From Clostridia bacterium (lineage in GTDB: Bacteria; Bacillota; Clostridia; Oscillospirales; CAG-272), in contig JAFXFQ010000173.1 of the NCBI GenBank assembly GCA_017520365.1, positions 1-7,806 of the forward strand: 7,806 bases of DNA. Direction: 5' to 3'. This document shows positions 1-6,832 of the stretch, one piece after another; the first letter of the stretch is position 1; each line of letters begins with the position of its first letter. A program made the position numbers and the translations under genes. The notes beneath the pieces were generated by a model. It had not been told where the DNA came from and did no database searches. It saw only the letters and a list, made by a program, of their open reading frames with translations.

Positions 1-492
1 ATTTTCCGTATCATCCAAAAACACAGCTCCGTCGGAAACGGGGCATAGAGGCTCCTCGCTTTCGCCGTATTTATAAGAGGGTATCGTTGATGAGTGTATC
101 GCATCGAAAACGAGGGTATCATCTTCCGATATTTTGAAGGTGTAGGCCTTCGGCGGCTCTGAGTCGGCGGTAAGAATCAGCTCCGTATCCGTCAGCTCAT
201 ATGTTCCCGTAAGGATCTCGCTTGAAAACATACTGTATGAAAAGCGAAATGAGCTGTCTGCTTCGTAAAGCGTCACCTGAGGGGATATTATTTTTTCGGG
301 TGAGTCGTGACAGACGTATATCTTTACATCGGGATCGCTCGGGGCAGGAGGAAGGTTCACGGGAGTATCGGTGGTCTCGGTTTTGGACAAAGCGGATTCT
401 TCACCGTTTTTTTCTGTGTTATTCCTTTGGCAGCCCCCAAAGGATAGCACTGTTGATATACACAGTATTATTGCTAACAGCTTTTTTACCAT
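1..492 (-). CDS. Putative lipoprotein of unknown function, 3' end beyond window
   Basis: The reading frame opens with ATG at 490-492 and stays open for 164 codons to the left edge with no stop, so the C-terminus is missing. The N-terminus reads MVKKLLAIILCISTVLSFGGC: a short basic stretch, a hydrophobic core and a lipobox-like FGGC with Cys21. This predicts signal peptidase II cleavage and lipid anchoring on the outer face of the membrane. A Ser/Thr/Glu/Pro-rich low-complexity linker follows (about residues 22-55), then a mixed hydrophilic region with no family I recognise. A strong AAAAGGAGG lies 8 nt before the ATG, and a sigma-A promoter sits just upstream. The gene points the same way as the dehydrogenase operon but is separated from it by a terminator, so it is probably an independent unit. 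The lipoprotein call rests on the signal sequence only; the function is unknown. Confidence 0.75.
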   Translation of the reverse strand, partial: MVKKLLAIILCISTVLSFGGCQRNNTEKNGEESALSKTETTDTPVNLPPAPSDPDVKIYVCHDSPEKIISPQVTLYEADSSFRFSYSMFSSEILTGTYELTDTELILTADSEPPKAYTFKISEDDTLVFDAIHSSTIPSYKYGESEEPLCPVSDGAVFLDDTEN

Positions 493-521
493 ATGATCTA
501 CCTCCTTTTCTGTTCACGTTT

Positions 522-550
522 ATTATATCACAACAGTTTGAGGTTTTCAA
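522..550 (-). promoter_or_regulatory. Sigma-A promoter for the lipoprotein gene
   Basis: Read on the minus strand, TTGAAA (545-550) is followed after exactly 17 nt by TATAAT (522-527). A TG one base before the -10 box makes it an extended -10 promoter. Transcription would start near 515, about 20 nt before the ATG, leaving room for the ribosome binding site at 501-509 and little else. Confidence 0.8.
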
Positions 551-612
551 TATGGGTATATAAATGTGGGAGATGAATTGGTGCTTACAGGTGATGGCCG
601 CTTGTTGCGACG

Positions 613-639
613 AAAAAAACGCCCCGAAGGGCGTTTTTT
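613..639 (-). terminator. Rho-independent terminator of the dehydrogenase operon
   Basis: On the minus strand a CGCCC/GGGCG stem (629-633 with 620-624) encloses a TTCG loop, which is the very stable cUUCGg tetraloop. The stem is flanked by A6 upstream and T7 downstream, which lengthen it and supply the U-tract. It begins 7 nt past the E1 stop codon at 647-649. Because A and T runs flank both sides it could also act on plus-strand transcripts, although no plus-strand gene ends here. Confidence 0.9.
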
Positions 640-646
640 ATAGGGA

Positions 647-3139
647 TCAAAGTCCCTGCTTGGAGCGTGCGATATGCTCCATCTCAGACTCGTTGATCGT
701 GTTAACGTAGCCGGGAATGGGCATAAGCTTCTGGTTGATAACGTCGATAATACCGTCTGCCTGGGGGAAGAAGTACTTCTCAAACTCGAATGCAGGAGTG
801 ATCCAGTTGCGGGAGCCGAATACTGCAGGAGGAGCATCGAGATAATCGAAGGCCATTTCTGTAATATTGGAGGCCATATCTCTCATAATAGAGCCGCGGT
901 CGCAAGCGTCGCCGACGATAACGATCTTACCTGTCTTCTTAACGCTCTCGATAACCTTTTCATAGTTGAAGGGAACGATTGAGCGGGAGTCGATGACCTC
1001 AGCGGAAATGCCGTATTTTTCCTCAAGGATCTTAGCTGCGTCAAGTGCTCTGTAGAGAACTGCGCCGATGGTGAGGATGGTAACGTCCTTACCCTCGCGC
1101 TTAACGTCGGGCTCGCCGAAGGGAACCTCATAGCTCTCTACGGGAACGCCGCCCTTGTGGAACTCCTCGCCCTTATCGTAGATTCTCTGGCTTTCGAAGA
1201 AGATAACGGGGTCAGTGCCGTTAAGAGCTGCCGCCATAAGACCCTTAGCATCGTAAGGAGTGGAGGGGAAGCATACCTTAAGGCCGGGGATATGAGCACA
1301 GAGTGCTGTCCAGTCCTGAGAGTGCTGAGCGCCGTACTTGGAACCCACGGATACGCGAACTACAACGGGCATCTTGAGGATACCTGCGGACATGGACTGC
1401 CACTTGGAGAGCTGGTTGAATATCTCATCGCCTGCGCAGCCGATAAAGTCTGCGTACATAAGCTCAACGATAGCACGGCCGCCTGCCATTGCGTAACCGA
1501 CGGAGGAGCCTACGATAGCCGCCTCGGAAATGGGAGAATTGAAGAAGCGGTGGTAGGGAAGAGCCTCTGTAAGGCCGCGGTAAACTGCGAATGCGCCGCC
1601 CCAGTCACGGTTGTCCTCGCCGTATGCGATGAGGGTGGGATCCTCGTAGAACTTATCATAAATTGCCTCGAAGATACCGTCACGAACACCGAACTGCTTG
1701 ATCTTGGGGATAGCCTTGCCGTTTTCGTCGAATGCGTATCTTGCCTTTGTAGCGAGCTGCTTCACTCTGGGGTTGTCCTCCTTGGGGGCGAGAACGTCGG
1801 GCTCGCGGCCGGGATCCATAGAGGGAGTATTTGTATTGGAGAACATGATGGAGGAGATCATATCGGGAGTCTTGTCAAGATCCATTCTGGGAGAGATCTC
1901 AAGGTCTGTCGCCATTGCACAGATCTTTGTTGTTCTTCTGATGATGTCCTCTTCGATTGCTGCAAACTCATCGTCTGTTGCGATGCCGCCCTCTACCATC
2001 TTTCTGCGGTATGCAGCGATGGGGCAGTTTGCCTGCCATTCTTCGATTTCCTCAACGCTTCTGTAAGTGGAGGAGTCGGAGGGGGAGTGACCGGATACTC
2101 GGTATGTTGCAACCTCAAGAAGTGCGGGTCCACGGCCCTCAACGAGGAGCTGCTTTTTACGTGTTGTAGCGTCGATAACTGCGAGAGGATCGTAGCCGTT
2201 GACCTTCTCTGCGTGGAGGTTTTCAGGGTTGAAGCCTGCACCGAGACGAGCTGCGATATCCCAGCCCATGGTCTCGCCCTTTGTCTGGCCGCCCATGCCG
2301 TAGAAATTGTTGAATACGTTGAAGAGGATAGGCATACCCGCATCGGAGTACTTGCCGTCCATACCCCAAAGCTTTGTGATCTGGTCCATAGTGGACATAT
2401 TGATAGCCTCAAGAACGGGGCCGCGGCCGAGAGCGCCGTCACCGGAGTTTGCGATAACGATACCCTTCTTCTGGTTTGCTCTCTTATAGAGTGCTGCACC
2501 GAGAGCAACGGGAGCAGCTCCGCCTACGATCGCGTTGTTGGGGAAAATGCCGAAGGGGATGAAGAATGCGTGCATGGATCCGCCGAGACCGCGGTTGAAG
2601 CCTGTGGTACGTGCGAAGATCTCAGCAAGAGCACCGTAGAGAAGGAAGTCGATAGCGAGGTCCTTGATGTTGCCCTTCTTGTCTGCATCCTGTTTTGCTT
2701 CTACAACGGAGAGGATATTTCCGCCGAGGAACTCCTTCATAATGTCGTAGAGCTCTTCCTCTGTAAGCTTATGGATAGAGGAAAGACCCTTTGCGAGGAT
2801 CTCACCGTGGGAACGGTGGGAGCCAAAGGTAAAGTCGTTGATATCAAGGCAGTATGCCTGACCTACAGCGGATGCCTCCTGGCCGATGGAGAGGTGTGCA
2901 GGGCCGGGATTGTTGTATTCAACGCCGTTGTAAACAGACTTTGTCTTGATCTCGTTGAGCATTGTCTCAAACTCGCGGATGATTCTCATATCGCGGTAGA
3001 TACGAAGGAAATCCTCCTTGGTGTAGATCTTCTTCTCATCCTCGAGAGAAGCATCGTACTGGCAAAGGGGAATGCTGTTGATATTGAGGAAGCCCTTTTC
3101 AAAAGCTTTATCGGGGCTTATATACTGACTCTTAGGCAT
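647..3139 (-). CDS. Fused E1 alpha-beta subunit of a 2-oxoacid/acetoin dehydrogenase complex
   Basis: The 830-residue protein joins both E1 subunits. E1 decarboxylates the substrate on thiamine diphosphate and passes the acyl group to the lipoyl arm of E2. The alpha half (about 40-410) carries SHRSHG (107-112), GGSMH (186-190), the thiamine-diphosphate motif GDG (233-235) to NN (277-278), and TYRVSGHS with likely active-site His351. A linker of about 70 residues follows. The beta half (483-808) carries GED with catalytic-type Glu508, SPISEAAIVG (535-544), AQHSQD with His606, and PSTPYDAKGL. Known alpha-beta fusions are, as I recall, about 660-690 residues; the excess here lies in an N-terminal extension, two alpha-half insertions, the linker and a 20-residue tail. 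An AAAGGAG sits about 8 nt before the ATG. It is the last gene of the operon, 23 nt after E3. Substrate is uncertain: pyruvate is likeliest from context, but THRGHG-like and AcoB-like motifs resemble acetoin dehydrogenase, and branched-chain oxoacids are possible. Confidence 0.93.
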   Translation of the reverse strand: MPKSQYISPDKAFEKGFLNINSIPLCQYDASLEDEKKIYTKEDFLRIYRDMRIIREFETMLNEIKTKSVYNGVEYNNPGPAHLSIGQEASAVGQAYCLDINDFTFGSHRSHGEILAKGLSSIHKLTEEELYDIMKEFLGGNILSVVEAKQDADKKGNIKDLAIDFLLYGALAEIFARTTGFNRGLGGSMHAFFIPFGIFPNNAIVGGAAPVALGAALYKRANQKKGIVIANSGDGALGRGPVLEAINMSTMDQITKLWGMDGKYSDAGMPILFNVFNNFYGMGGQTKGETMGWDIAARLGAGFNPENLHAEKVNGYDPLAVIDATTRKKQLLVEGRGPALLEVATYRVSGHSPSDSSTYRSVEEIEEWQANCPIAAYRRKMVEGGIATDDEFAAIEEDIIRRTTKICAMATDLEISPRMDLDKTPDMISSIMFSNTNTPSMDPGREPDVLAPKEDNPRVKQLATKARYAFDENGKAIPKIKQFGVRDGIFEAIYDKFYEDPTLIAYGEDNRDWGGAFAVYRGLTEALPYHRFFNSPISEAAIVGSSVGYAMAGGRAIVELMYADFIGCAGDEIFNQLSKWQSMSAGILKMPVVVRVSVGSKYGAQHSQDWTALCAHIPGLKVCFPSTPYDAKGLMAAALNGTDPVIFFESQRIYDKGEEFHKGGVPVESYEVPFGEPDVKREGKDVTILTIGAVLYRALDAAKILEEKYGISAEVIDSRSIVPFNYEKVIESVKKTGKIVIVGDACDRGSIMRDMASNITEMAFDYLDAPPAVFGSRNWITPAFEFEKYFFPQADGIIDVINQKLMPIPGYVNTINESEMEHIARSKQGL

Positions 3140-3162
3140 GGTAAATCACTCCTTTAGAATTA

Positions 3163-4542
3163 TTATTTGATCATAAACATACCCTCACGGATGACCTCGC
3201 ATACCGTGGGATGGGGGAATACTATTTTCTGAACGTCCTTGTAGCGGCGCTCCTCAGCTACCATGATCGCCGCACCGTAGATGATCTCGGATGCGTAGGA
3301 GCCGATCATATGAACACCGAGGATGGTGCCGTGGTCGGCATCGGTAACGATCTTAACGATACCGTCGCCACCCTCTACCTCAGCGATATATCTGCCGCTG
3401 TAGCGGAGAGATACGGTTTCTTCCTTGGCGTTGATACCAAGCTTCTTTGCAGACTCAAGGGTCTCACCGACGGTTCCGATCTCGGGCTTTGTATAGATAA
3501 CTGCGGGGATAGCGCGGTAGTCTACCTTATCCTTGATGCCGAGCATATCGTTAACAGCAGCCTCGCCCTCGCGGTAAGCGGTATGAGCGAGCATGCTCTT
3601 TCCGTTAACGTCGCCTGCCGCCCAAATTCCGGGAACGCTGGTTCTGCCGCACTCGCTTGTAACGATGGCGCCGCGCTCGCACATTACGCCGAGTTTCTCA
3701 AGGCCGATGCCCTGAGTGCGGGCACGTCTGCCTGTGGAAACGAGGATGGTATCGCAGTCAAGAGTGATTGTCTCGTCGCCCTTCTTGCATTCAACCACAC
3801 CGGCTCCTGCTTTTCCGGAAACCTTGCAGACACCGGCTCCCAGAAGGAACTTGATGCCCTTCTTTTCCAGGTTCTTTTGGAGGATTGCGGAGATCTCGCG
3901 GTCTGTGGGGCCTGCGATCTTGTCAAGCATTTCAACTACTGTGACCTCGGTACCGATGGTTGCGAAGTAGGATGCCATTTCAAGGCCGATAACGCCGCCG
4001 CCGATGACGCAGAGCTTTTTGGGAACGACTCTGAGGTCGAGGATCTCTCGGTTTGTGGTTGCAAGTCCATCTGCCACTGCCTCACGAAGGCCGGGGATGG
4101 GGGGAACAGCCGCCTCGCTACCTGTGCAGATAAGAAGCTTTGTTGCTGTAAGTGACTCGCCGCCGCCCTCAACGGTAAAGCCCTCGGGGCCCTTACCTGT
4201 GATGGTGCCTGTTGCGGCAATGACCTTTACCTTTGCGCCGCGCATCTTTGCGCCAACGCCGCCGACGAGAGTCTTGACTACCTTATCTTTGCGGTCAACG
4301 ACCTTTGCGTGGTCGATGGAGGCACCCTGAACGGTGACTCCGAAGGCGTCTCCGTGGAGTGCGGTTTCATAAATCTTTGCAGAATTGAGAAGAGTTTTTG
4401 TGGGGATACAGCCTTCATTGAGGCAGACACCGCCGAGGGCTCTTTCTTCAAAAAGTGCAACTGTCATTCCTGCATGGCTGGCTCTTTCCGCTGCGTTGTA
4501 GCCTGCGGGGCCGCCACCGAGGATTATAAGATCGTATGTCAT
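3163..4542 (-). CDS. lpdA: Dihydrolipoamide dehydrogenase (E3)
   Basis: This FAD enzyme reoxidises dihydrolipoamide on E2 and reduces NAD+ to NADH in the cytoplasm. The 459-residue length is normal for the family. Visible features in order are the FAD-binding GGGPAG (9-14), the redox-active disulfide GGVCLNEGC with Cys40 and Cys45, the NAD-binding GGGVIG (181-186) followed by acidic VVE, the second FAD contact AAGDVNG (308-314), and the C-terminal dimer-interface pair His444/Glu449 in FPHPTVCE. The usual HAHPT reads FPHPT, so the catalytic His is kept and the preceding one is lost. There is no N-terminal lipoyl domain, unlike some clostridial E3 proteins. GGAGG lies 5 nt before the ATG, and the E2 stop codon is only 12 nt upstream, so translation is probably coupled. 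The enzyme could also serve other lipoyl systems. Confidence 0.96.
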   Translation of the reverse strand: MTYDLIILGGGPAGYNAAERASHAGMTVALFEERALGGVCLNEGCIPTKTLLNSAKIYETALHGDAFGVTVQGASIDHAKVVDRKDKVVKTLVGGVGAKMRGAKVKVIAATGTITGKGPEGFTVEGGGESLTATKLLICTGSEAAVPPIPGLREAVADGLATTNREILDLRVVPKKLCVIGGGVIGLEMASYFATIGTEVTVVEMLDKIAGPTDREISAILQKNLEKKGIKFLLGAGVCKVSGKAGAGVVECKKGDETITLDCDTILVSTGRRARTQGIGLEKLGVMCERGAIVTSECGRTSVPGIWAAGDVNGKSMLAHTAYREGEAAVNDMLGIKDKVDYRAIPAVIYTKPEIGTVGETLESAKKLGINAKEETVSLRYSGRYIAEVEGGDGIVKIVTDADHGTILGVHMIGSYASEIIYGAAIMVAEERRYKDVQKIVFPHPTVCEVIREGMFMIK

Positions 4543-4554
4543 TTTTCCCTCCGA

Positions 4555-5847
4555 TTACTTTGCAAGAAGAAGGCCGAAGTTTTCAAGTGCGGTGCAGAGA
4601 TCCTTAAGGAACTTAGCCGCAGGTGCGCCGTCAACTGCTCTGTGGTCAAATGTGAGGGAGAGACCCATTGCGGGATAAACACTGCCGTCAGCCTTCAGCC
4701 TGTTAGTCACGGCACAAACGCCGAGGATGGCAGTCTGGGGAGGATTGATAACGGGTGTGAAGCTCTCGATTCCGAGAGAACCGAGGTTTGTGACTGTGAA
4801 GGAGCCGCCGGACATTTCGTCGGGTGTGAGAGCACCCTCGCGAGCCTTTGCGGCTGCAGCCTTTGTTGCCTTTGCAAAGTCTGCAAGGGAGAGAGTATCT
4901 GCCTTAAAGATGGTGGGAACGAGAAGGCCGCGGTCTGTATCTACTGCCATACCGACGTTTGCGTGCTTATAGAGACGCATTGTGTTGTCAACGAGGGTAG
5001 CATTGAGAGTGGGGTGATCAAGAAGAACTCTGGATACGGCATACATAACCATATCGTTGATGGAGATCTTGCCGAGACCCATAGCCTCTCCGCCTGCCTT
5101 GAGCTGCTTACGCCAGTCCATAAGGGCTGTAGCATCGAAGGAAGCGTTGAGTGTGAGCTGAGCCATTTCAGAGAGGGAAGCGTGCATGCTTCTTGCAATT
5201 GCGCGGCGAACTCCGGACATGGGAACTTCTTCGTATTCAGCTTCAACAACGCAAGGTGCGGGAGCAACTGCGGGAGCATCTGCCTCGGTAGCGGGGATAG
5301 TTACGGGAGCCTTGCCGGCAAGGAAGTCCTCAACTGCGCCGATAGTTGCTGTAGCGCCCTTATCAAGGGCTGCGTTGATATCGCGTTCGATGATCCTTCC
5401 GTGAGGACCTGTGGGAACTACTGCTGTCATGTCAACGCCTGACTTGAGTGCAAGCGCCTTTGCACGGGGGGAAATTCTGATCCTTTCGCCCTCGCATCTT
5501 TCTGTTGCGGTGGAAACGGGAGCGGCAGCCTGAACGGTGGCCTCAGCCTTTTCCTCCTTAGCCTCCTCTGCAGGTGCTGCACCGCCTGTGAGAGCGGAGA
5601 TGTCCTCGCCCTCTGCTCCGATGATGCACACGGTATCAAGGCAGGGTACAACGTCACCTTCCTCGCAGAGCACGGCAAGCATAGTGCCTGAGAAAAGGGA
5701 TTTTTCATCAAAGGCAGACTTATCCGTCTCGTAGGAGAAGAGGATATCGCCCTCTTGCACGGTGTCGCCTTTTTTCTTATGCCACGTTGTGATGATGCAG
5801 GATTCTACACTCTGACCCTGACGCGGCATAATGACGGGATTTGCCAT
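4555..5847 (-). CDS. pdhC: Dihydrolipoamide acyltransferase (E2), single lipoyl domain
   Basis: E2 forms the core of the complex and transfers the acyl group from its lipoyl arm to CoA. The 430 residues show one lipoyl domain (1-78) with the attachment site in YETDKSAF at Lys43, an Ala/Glu-rich flexible linker (about 80-118), a peripheral-subunit binding domain (about 122-158, RISPRAKALALKSGVD then GPHGRIIERD), a second Ala/Pro linker, and the catalytic domain (about 205-430) ending in DHRAVDG with His402 and Asp406. The start at 5847 was chosen over an in-frame ATG at 5856: AAAGGA directly abuts the upstream ATG, leaving no spacer, while it is 9 nt from this one. The protein also then begins MANPVIMP, as lipoyl domains do. 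No lipoate synthase or ligase is in the window. The acyl group (acetyl or other) follows from E1 and is not certain. Confidence 0.94.
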   Translation of the reverse strand: MANPVIMPRQGQSVESCIITTWHKKKGDTVQEGDILFSYETDKSAFDEKSLFSGTMLAVLCEEGDVVPCLDTVCIIGAEGEDISALTGGAAPAEEAKEEKAEATVQAAAPVSTATERCEGERIRISPRAKALALKSGVDMTAVVPTGPHGRIIERDINAALDKGATATIGAVEDFLAGKAPVTIPATEADAPAVAPAPCVVEAEYEEVPMSGVRRAIARSMHASLSEMAQLTLNASFDATALMDWRKQLKAGGEAMGLGKISINDMVMYAVSRVLLDHPTLNATLVDNTMRLYKHANVGMAVDTDRGLLVPTIFKADTLSLADFAKATKAAAAKAREGALTPDEMSGGSFTVTNLGSLGIESFTPVINPPQTAILGVCAVTNRLKADGSVYPAMGLSLTFDHRAVDGAPAAKFLKDLCTALENFGLLLAK

Positions 5848-5856
5848 ACTGATCAT

Positions 5857-5862
5857 TCCTTT
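5857..5862 (-). promoter_or_regulatory. Ribosome binding site that decides the E2 start
   Basis: AAAGGA on the minus strand touches an ATG at 5854-5856 with no spacer, and lies 9 nt from the in-frame ATG at 5845-5847. Normal spacing therefore selects the second ATG and removes three residues (MIS) from the longest reading frame. Confidence 0.7.
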
Positions 5863-5875
5863 CGTTTATGTAAAT

Positions 5876-6655
5876 TTATTTTTGATCTTCGCAAACAATA
5901 AGCTCAACGCCTGCGGCTACAGCTGCCTTTTGCAGATCCTTTGGCAGGGGAGACTCGGAAATGAGAATATTAACGTCCGAAAGCGCGGCAAAGGTATAGG
6001 GAAGGCTTTTTTCGGCCTTGGAGGTATCCATAAGGAGGATGACCTTTCTTGCCTTTTCGATGACGGCACGCTTTAAGTCACACTCTCCGTAGTTTCCTCC
6101 GGTGAAGCCGCTCTGGACCGAAAGTCCCGAGGGACAGAGAAATGCTATGTCAATATTCAAGTCGGAGAGAAAATGCATAGCCTGAGGGCCTGACACTGCC
6201 TGATAGTCACGGTCAAGCCTGCCGCCGACAAGATTTACGCTGCCCTTGCCCACACGGCAAAGCTCGATAGCCGTCAGAGGGCTTGTGGTGGTAAAGGTGA
6301 AATGCTCGTCCTCGGGGATGAAGGGGATCATCTGGTGGAGGGTGGAGCCGGAATCTATAAAAATAGATCTTCCCGCCTCAAGATATTCGGCCGCCACTCT
6401 AGCAACGGCGATCTTTGCGTGAATATTCACGTTCATTCGCTGTGCGTAGGGGTTGTCTGATTTCTCTGTTATGAATCTTGCACTTCTTGCGCCGCCGCGT
6501 ACCTTGATGGCCTCGCCTTTTTTTTCGAAATAATCCAGGTCTCGGCGTATAGTCATCTGAGATACGTCGGGAAATCTTGAAAACAGCTCGTCAAGGGATA
6601 TAAACGGTCTCTCACAAAGCTGTTCTCCTATCCATTTTCGTCTATCCTTATACAT
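5876..6655 (-). CDS. DeoR/GlpR-family transcriptional regulator
   Basis: The 259-residue protein has the family layout. An N-terminal winged helix-turn-helix (about 5-56) includes the recognition segment SQMTIRRDLDYFEKKGEAIK followed by VRGGA. A C-terminal sensor domain of the sugar-isomerase-like fold (about 75-240) follows, with DSGSTLH (101-107), NLVGGRLD, the NIDIAFLCPSGLS strand, GFTGGNYGECDLKRAVIE and LMDTSKAEKS. Family members usually repress and are released by a phosphorylated sugar intermediate. The start at 6655 was preferred to an in-frame ATG at 6667, which overlaps the AAAGGA Shine-Dalgarno (6667-6672); the chosen ATG is 11 nt away. The gene is first in the dehydrogenase operon, 28 nt ahead of E2, so it probably autoregulates and controls the complex. 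The ligand and operator are unknown; it may also act on the divergent rnfC. Confidence 0.92.
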   Translation of the reverse strand: MYKDRRKWIGEQLCERPFISLDELFSRFPDVSQMTIRRDLDYFEKKGEAIKVRGGARSARFITEKSDNPYAQRMNVNIHAKIAVARVAAEYLEAGRSIFIDSGSTLHQMIPFIPEDEHFTFTTTSPLTAIELCRVGKGSVNLVGGRLDRDYQAVSGPQAMHFLSDLNIDIAFLCPSGLSVQSGFTGGNYGECDLKRAVIEKARKVILLMDTSKAEKSLPYTFAALSDVNILISESPLPKDLQKAAVAAGVELIVCEDQK

Positions 6656-6696
6656 GGTGTCACCCATCCTTTGATGTTTTTTTGGAACGGGGAATC

Positions 6697-6716
6697 AATG
6701 CTGTTGCAAAAGCATT
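6697..6716. promoter_or_regulatory. 20-bp near-perfect palindrome, candidate operator in the operon leader
   Basis: AATGCTGTTGCAAAAGCATT is symmetric about 6706/6707 with nine of ten half-site positions matching. It lies roughly 17-36 nt downstream of the predicted start of the dehydrogenase-operon transcript, a place where a bound repressor would block elongation. The adjacent DeoR-type regulator is the obvious candidate ligand, but a leader hairpin (6-bp stem, 8-nt loop) is an alternative reading. Confidence 0.5.
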
Positions 6717-6739
6717 TGGAGCATATTTGTACATCTACT

Positions 6740-6768
6740 ATTATATCATTTCACATCCCTTATGTCAA
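6740..6768 (-). promoter_or_regulatory. Consensus sigma-A promoter of the regulator-E2-E3-E1 operon
   Basis: On the minus strand TTGACA (6763-6768) and TATAAT (6740-6745) are both perfect and separated by 17 nt, with a TG one base before the -10 box. Transcription would start near 6733, giving a leader of about 78 nt. So strong a promoter suggests that expression is set mainly by repression. A TGTGAAA motif (6749-6755) sits inside the spacer. Confidence 0.88.
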
Positions 6769-6774
6769 CAAATG

Positions 6775-6799
6775 TCACACAAAAGTGTGAAAATTCACA
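6775..6799. repeat. Two overlapping inverted repeats between the divergent promoters
   Basis: TCACAC-AAAA-GTGTGA (6775-6790) is a perfect 6-4-6 inverted repeat. TGTGAA-AA-TTCACA (6786-6799) is a perfect 6-2-6 inverted repeat sharing five bases with it. They lie just upstream of the minus-strand -35 box. The half-site resembles the Rex half-site TGTGAA, but Rex needs a 4-bp gap. They are likely protein binding sites; the protein is unidentified. Confidence 0.5.
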
Positions 6800-6811
6800 A
6801 TTATTTGCCTG

Positions 6812-6832
6812 ATCAAGCTTTTTTTGCTTGAT
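6812..6832. repeat. Inverted repeat ATCAAGC-T7-GCTTGAT
   Basis: A perfect 7-bp inverted repeat surrounds seven T residues, midway between the two promoters. It has no U-tract after the stem on either strand and should not be transcribed from either start site, so a DNA binding site or cruciform is more likely than a terminator. Confidence 0.45.

Noticed and set aside
222..563. 113-codon plus-strand frame over the lipoprotein start
   Set aside because: It crosses the promoter and signal peptide of the minus-strand lipoprotein, has no Shine-Dalgarno and encodes no recognisable protein.
1157..3157. 666-codon open frame on the plus strand opposite E1
   Set aside because: It is in exact codon register with E1, so it only reflects the rarity of TTA, CTA and TCA codons in E1. 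Its translation is rich in Cys and Val with no recognisable domain, whereas the minus strand encodes a clear E1.
3211..4155. 314-codon open frame on the plus strand opposite E3
   Set aside because: It is a codon-register shadow of E3, whose catalytic motifs are all on the minus strand.
4309..5442. 377-codon open frame on the plus strand opposite E3 and E2
   Set aside because: It spans two well-supported minus-strand genes in codon register with both, has no ribosome binding logic, and shows the same Cys-rich shadow composition.
5848..5856. Upstream ATG start for E2
   Set aside because: It directly abuts the Shine-Dalgarno with no spacer; the ATG at 5847 has normal spacing and the usual lipoyl-domain start.
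6656..6667. Upstream ATG start for the DeoR-type regulator
   Set aside because: That ATG overlaps the AAAGGA itself, so the next in-frame ATG at 6655 is the workable start.
6786..6799. Canonical Rex or CRP operator
   Set aside because: The half-sites fit, but the gap does not: Rex uses TGTGAA-N4-TTCACA and CRP uses TGTGA-N6-TCACA, while here the gaps are 2 and 4. It was kept only as an unidentified inverted repeat.
6812..6832. Rho-independent terminator
   Set aside because: The T-run is the loop, not the tail, no U-tract follows on either strand, and no predicted transcript reaches it.
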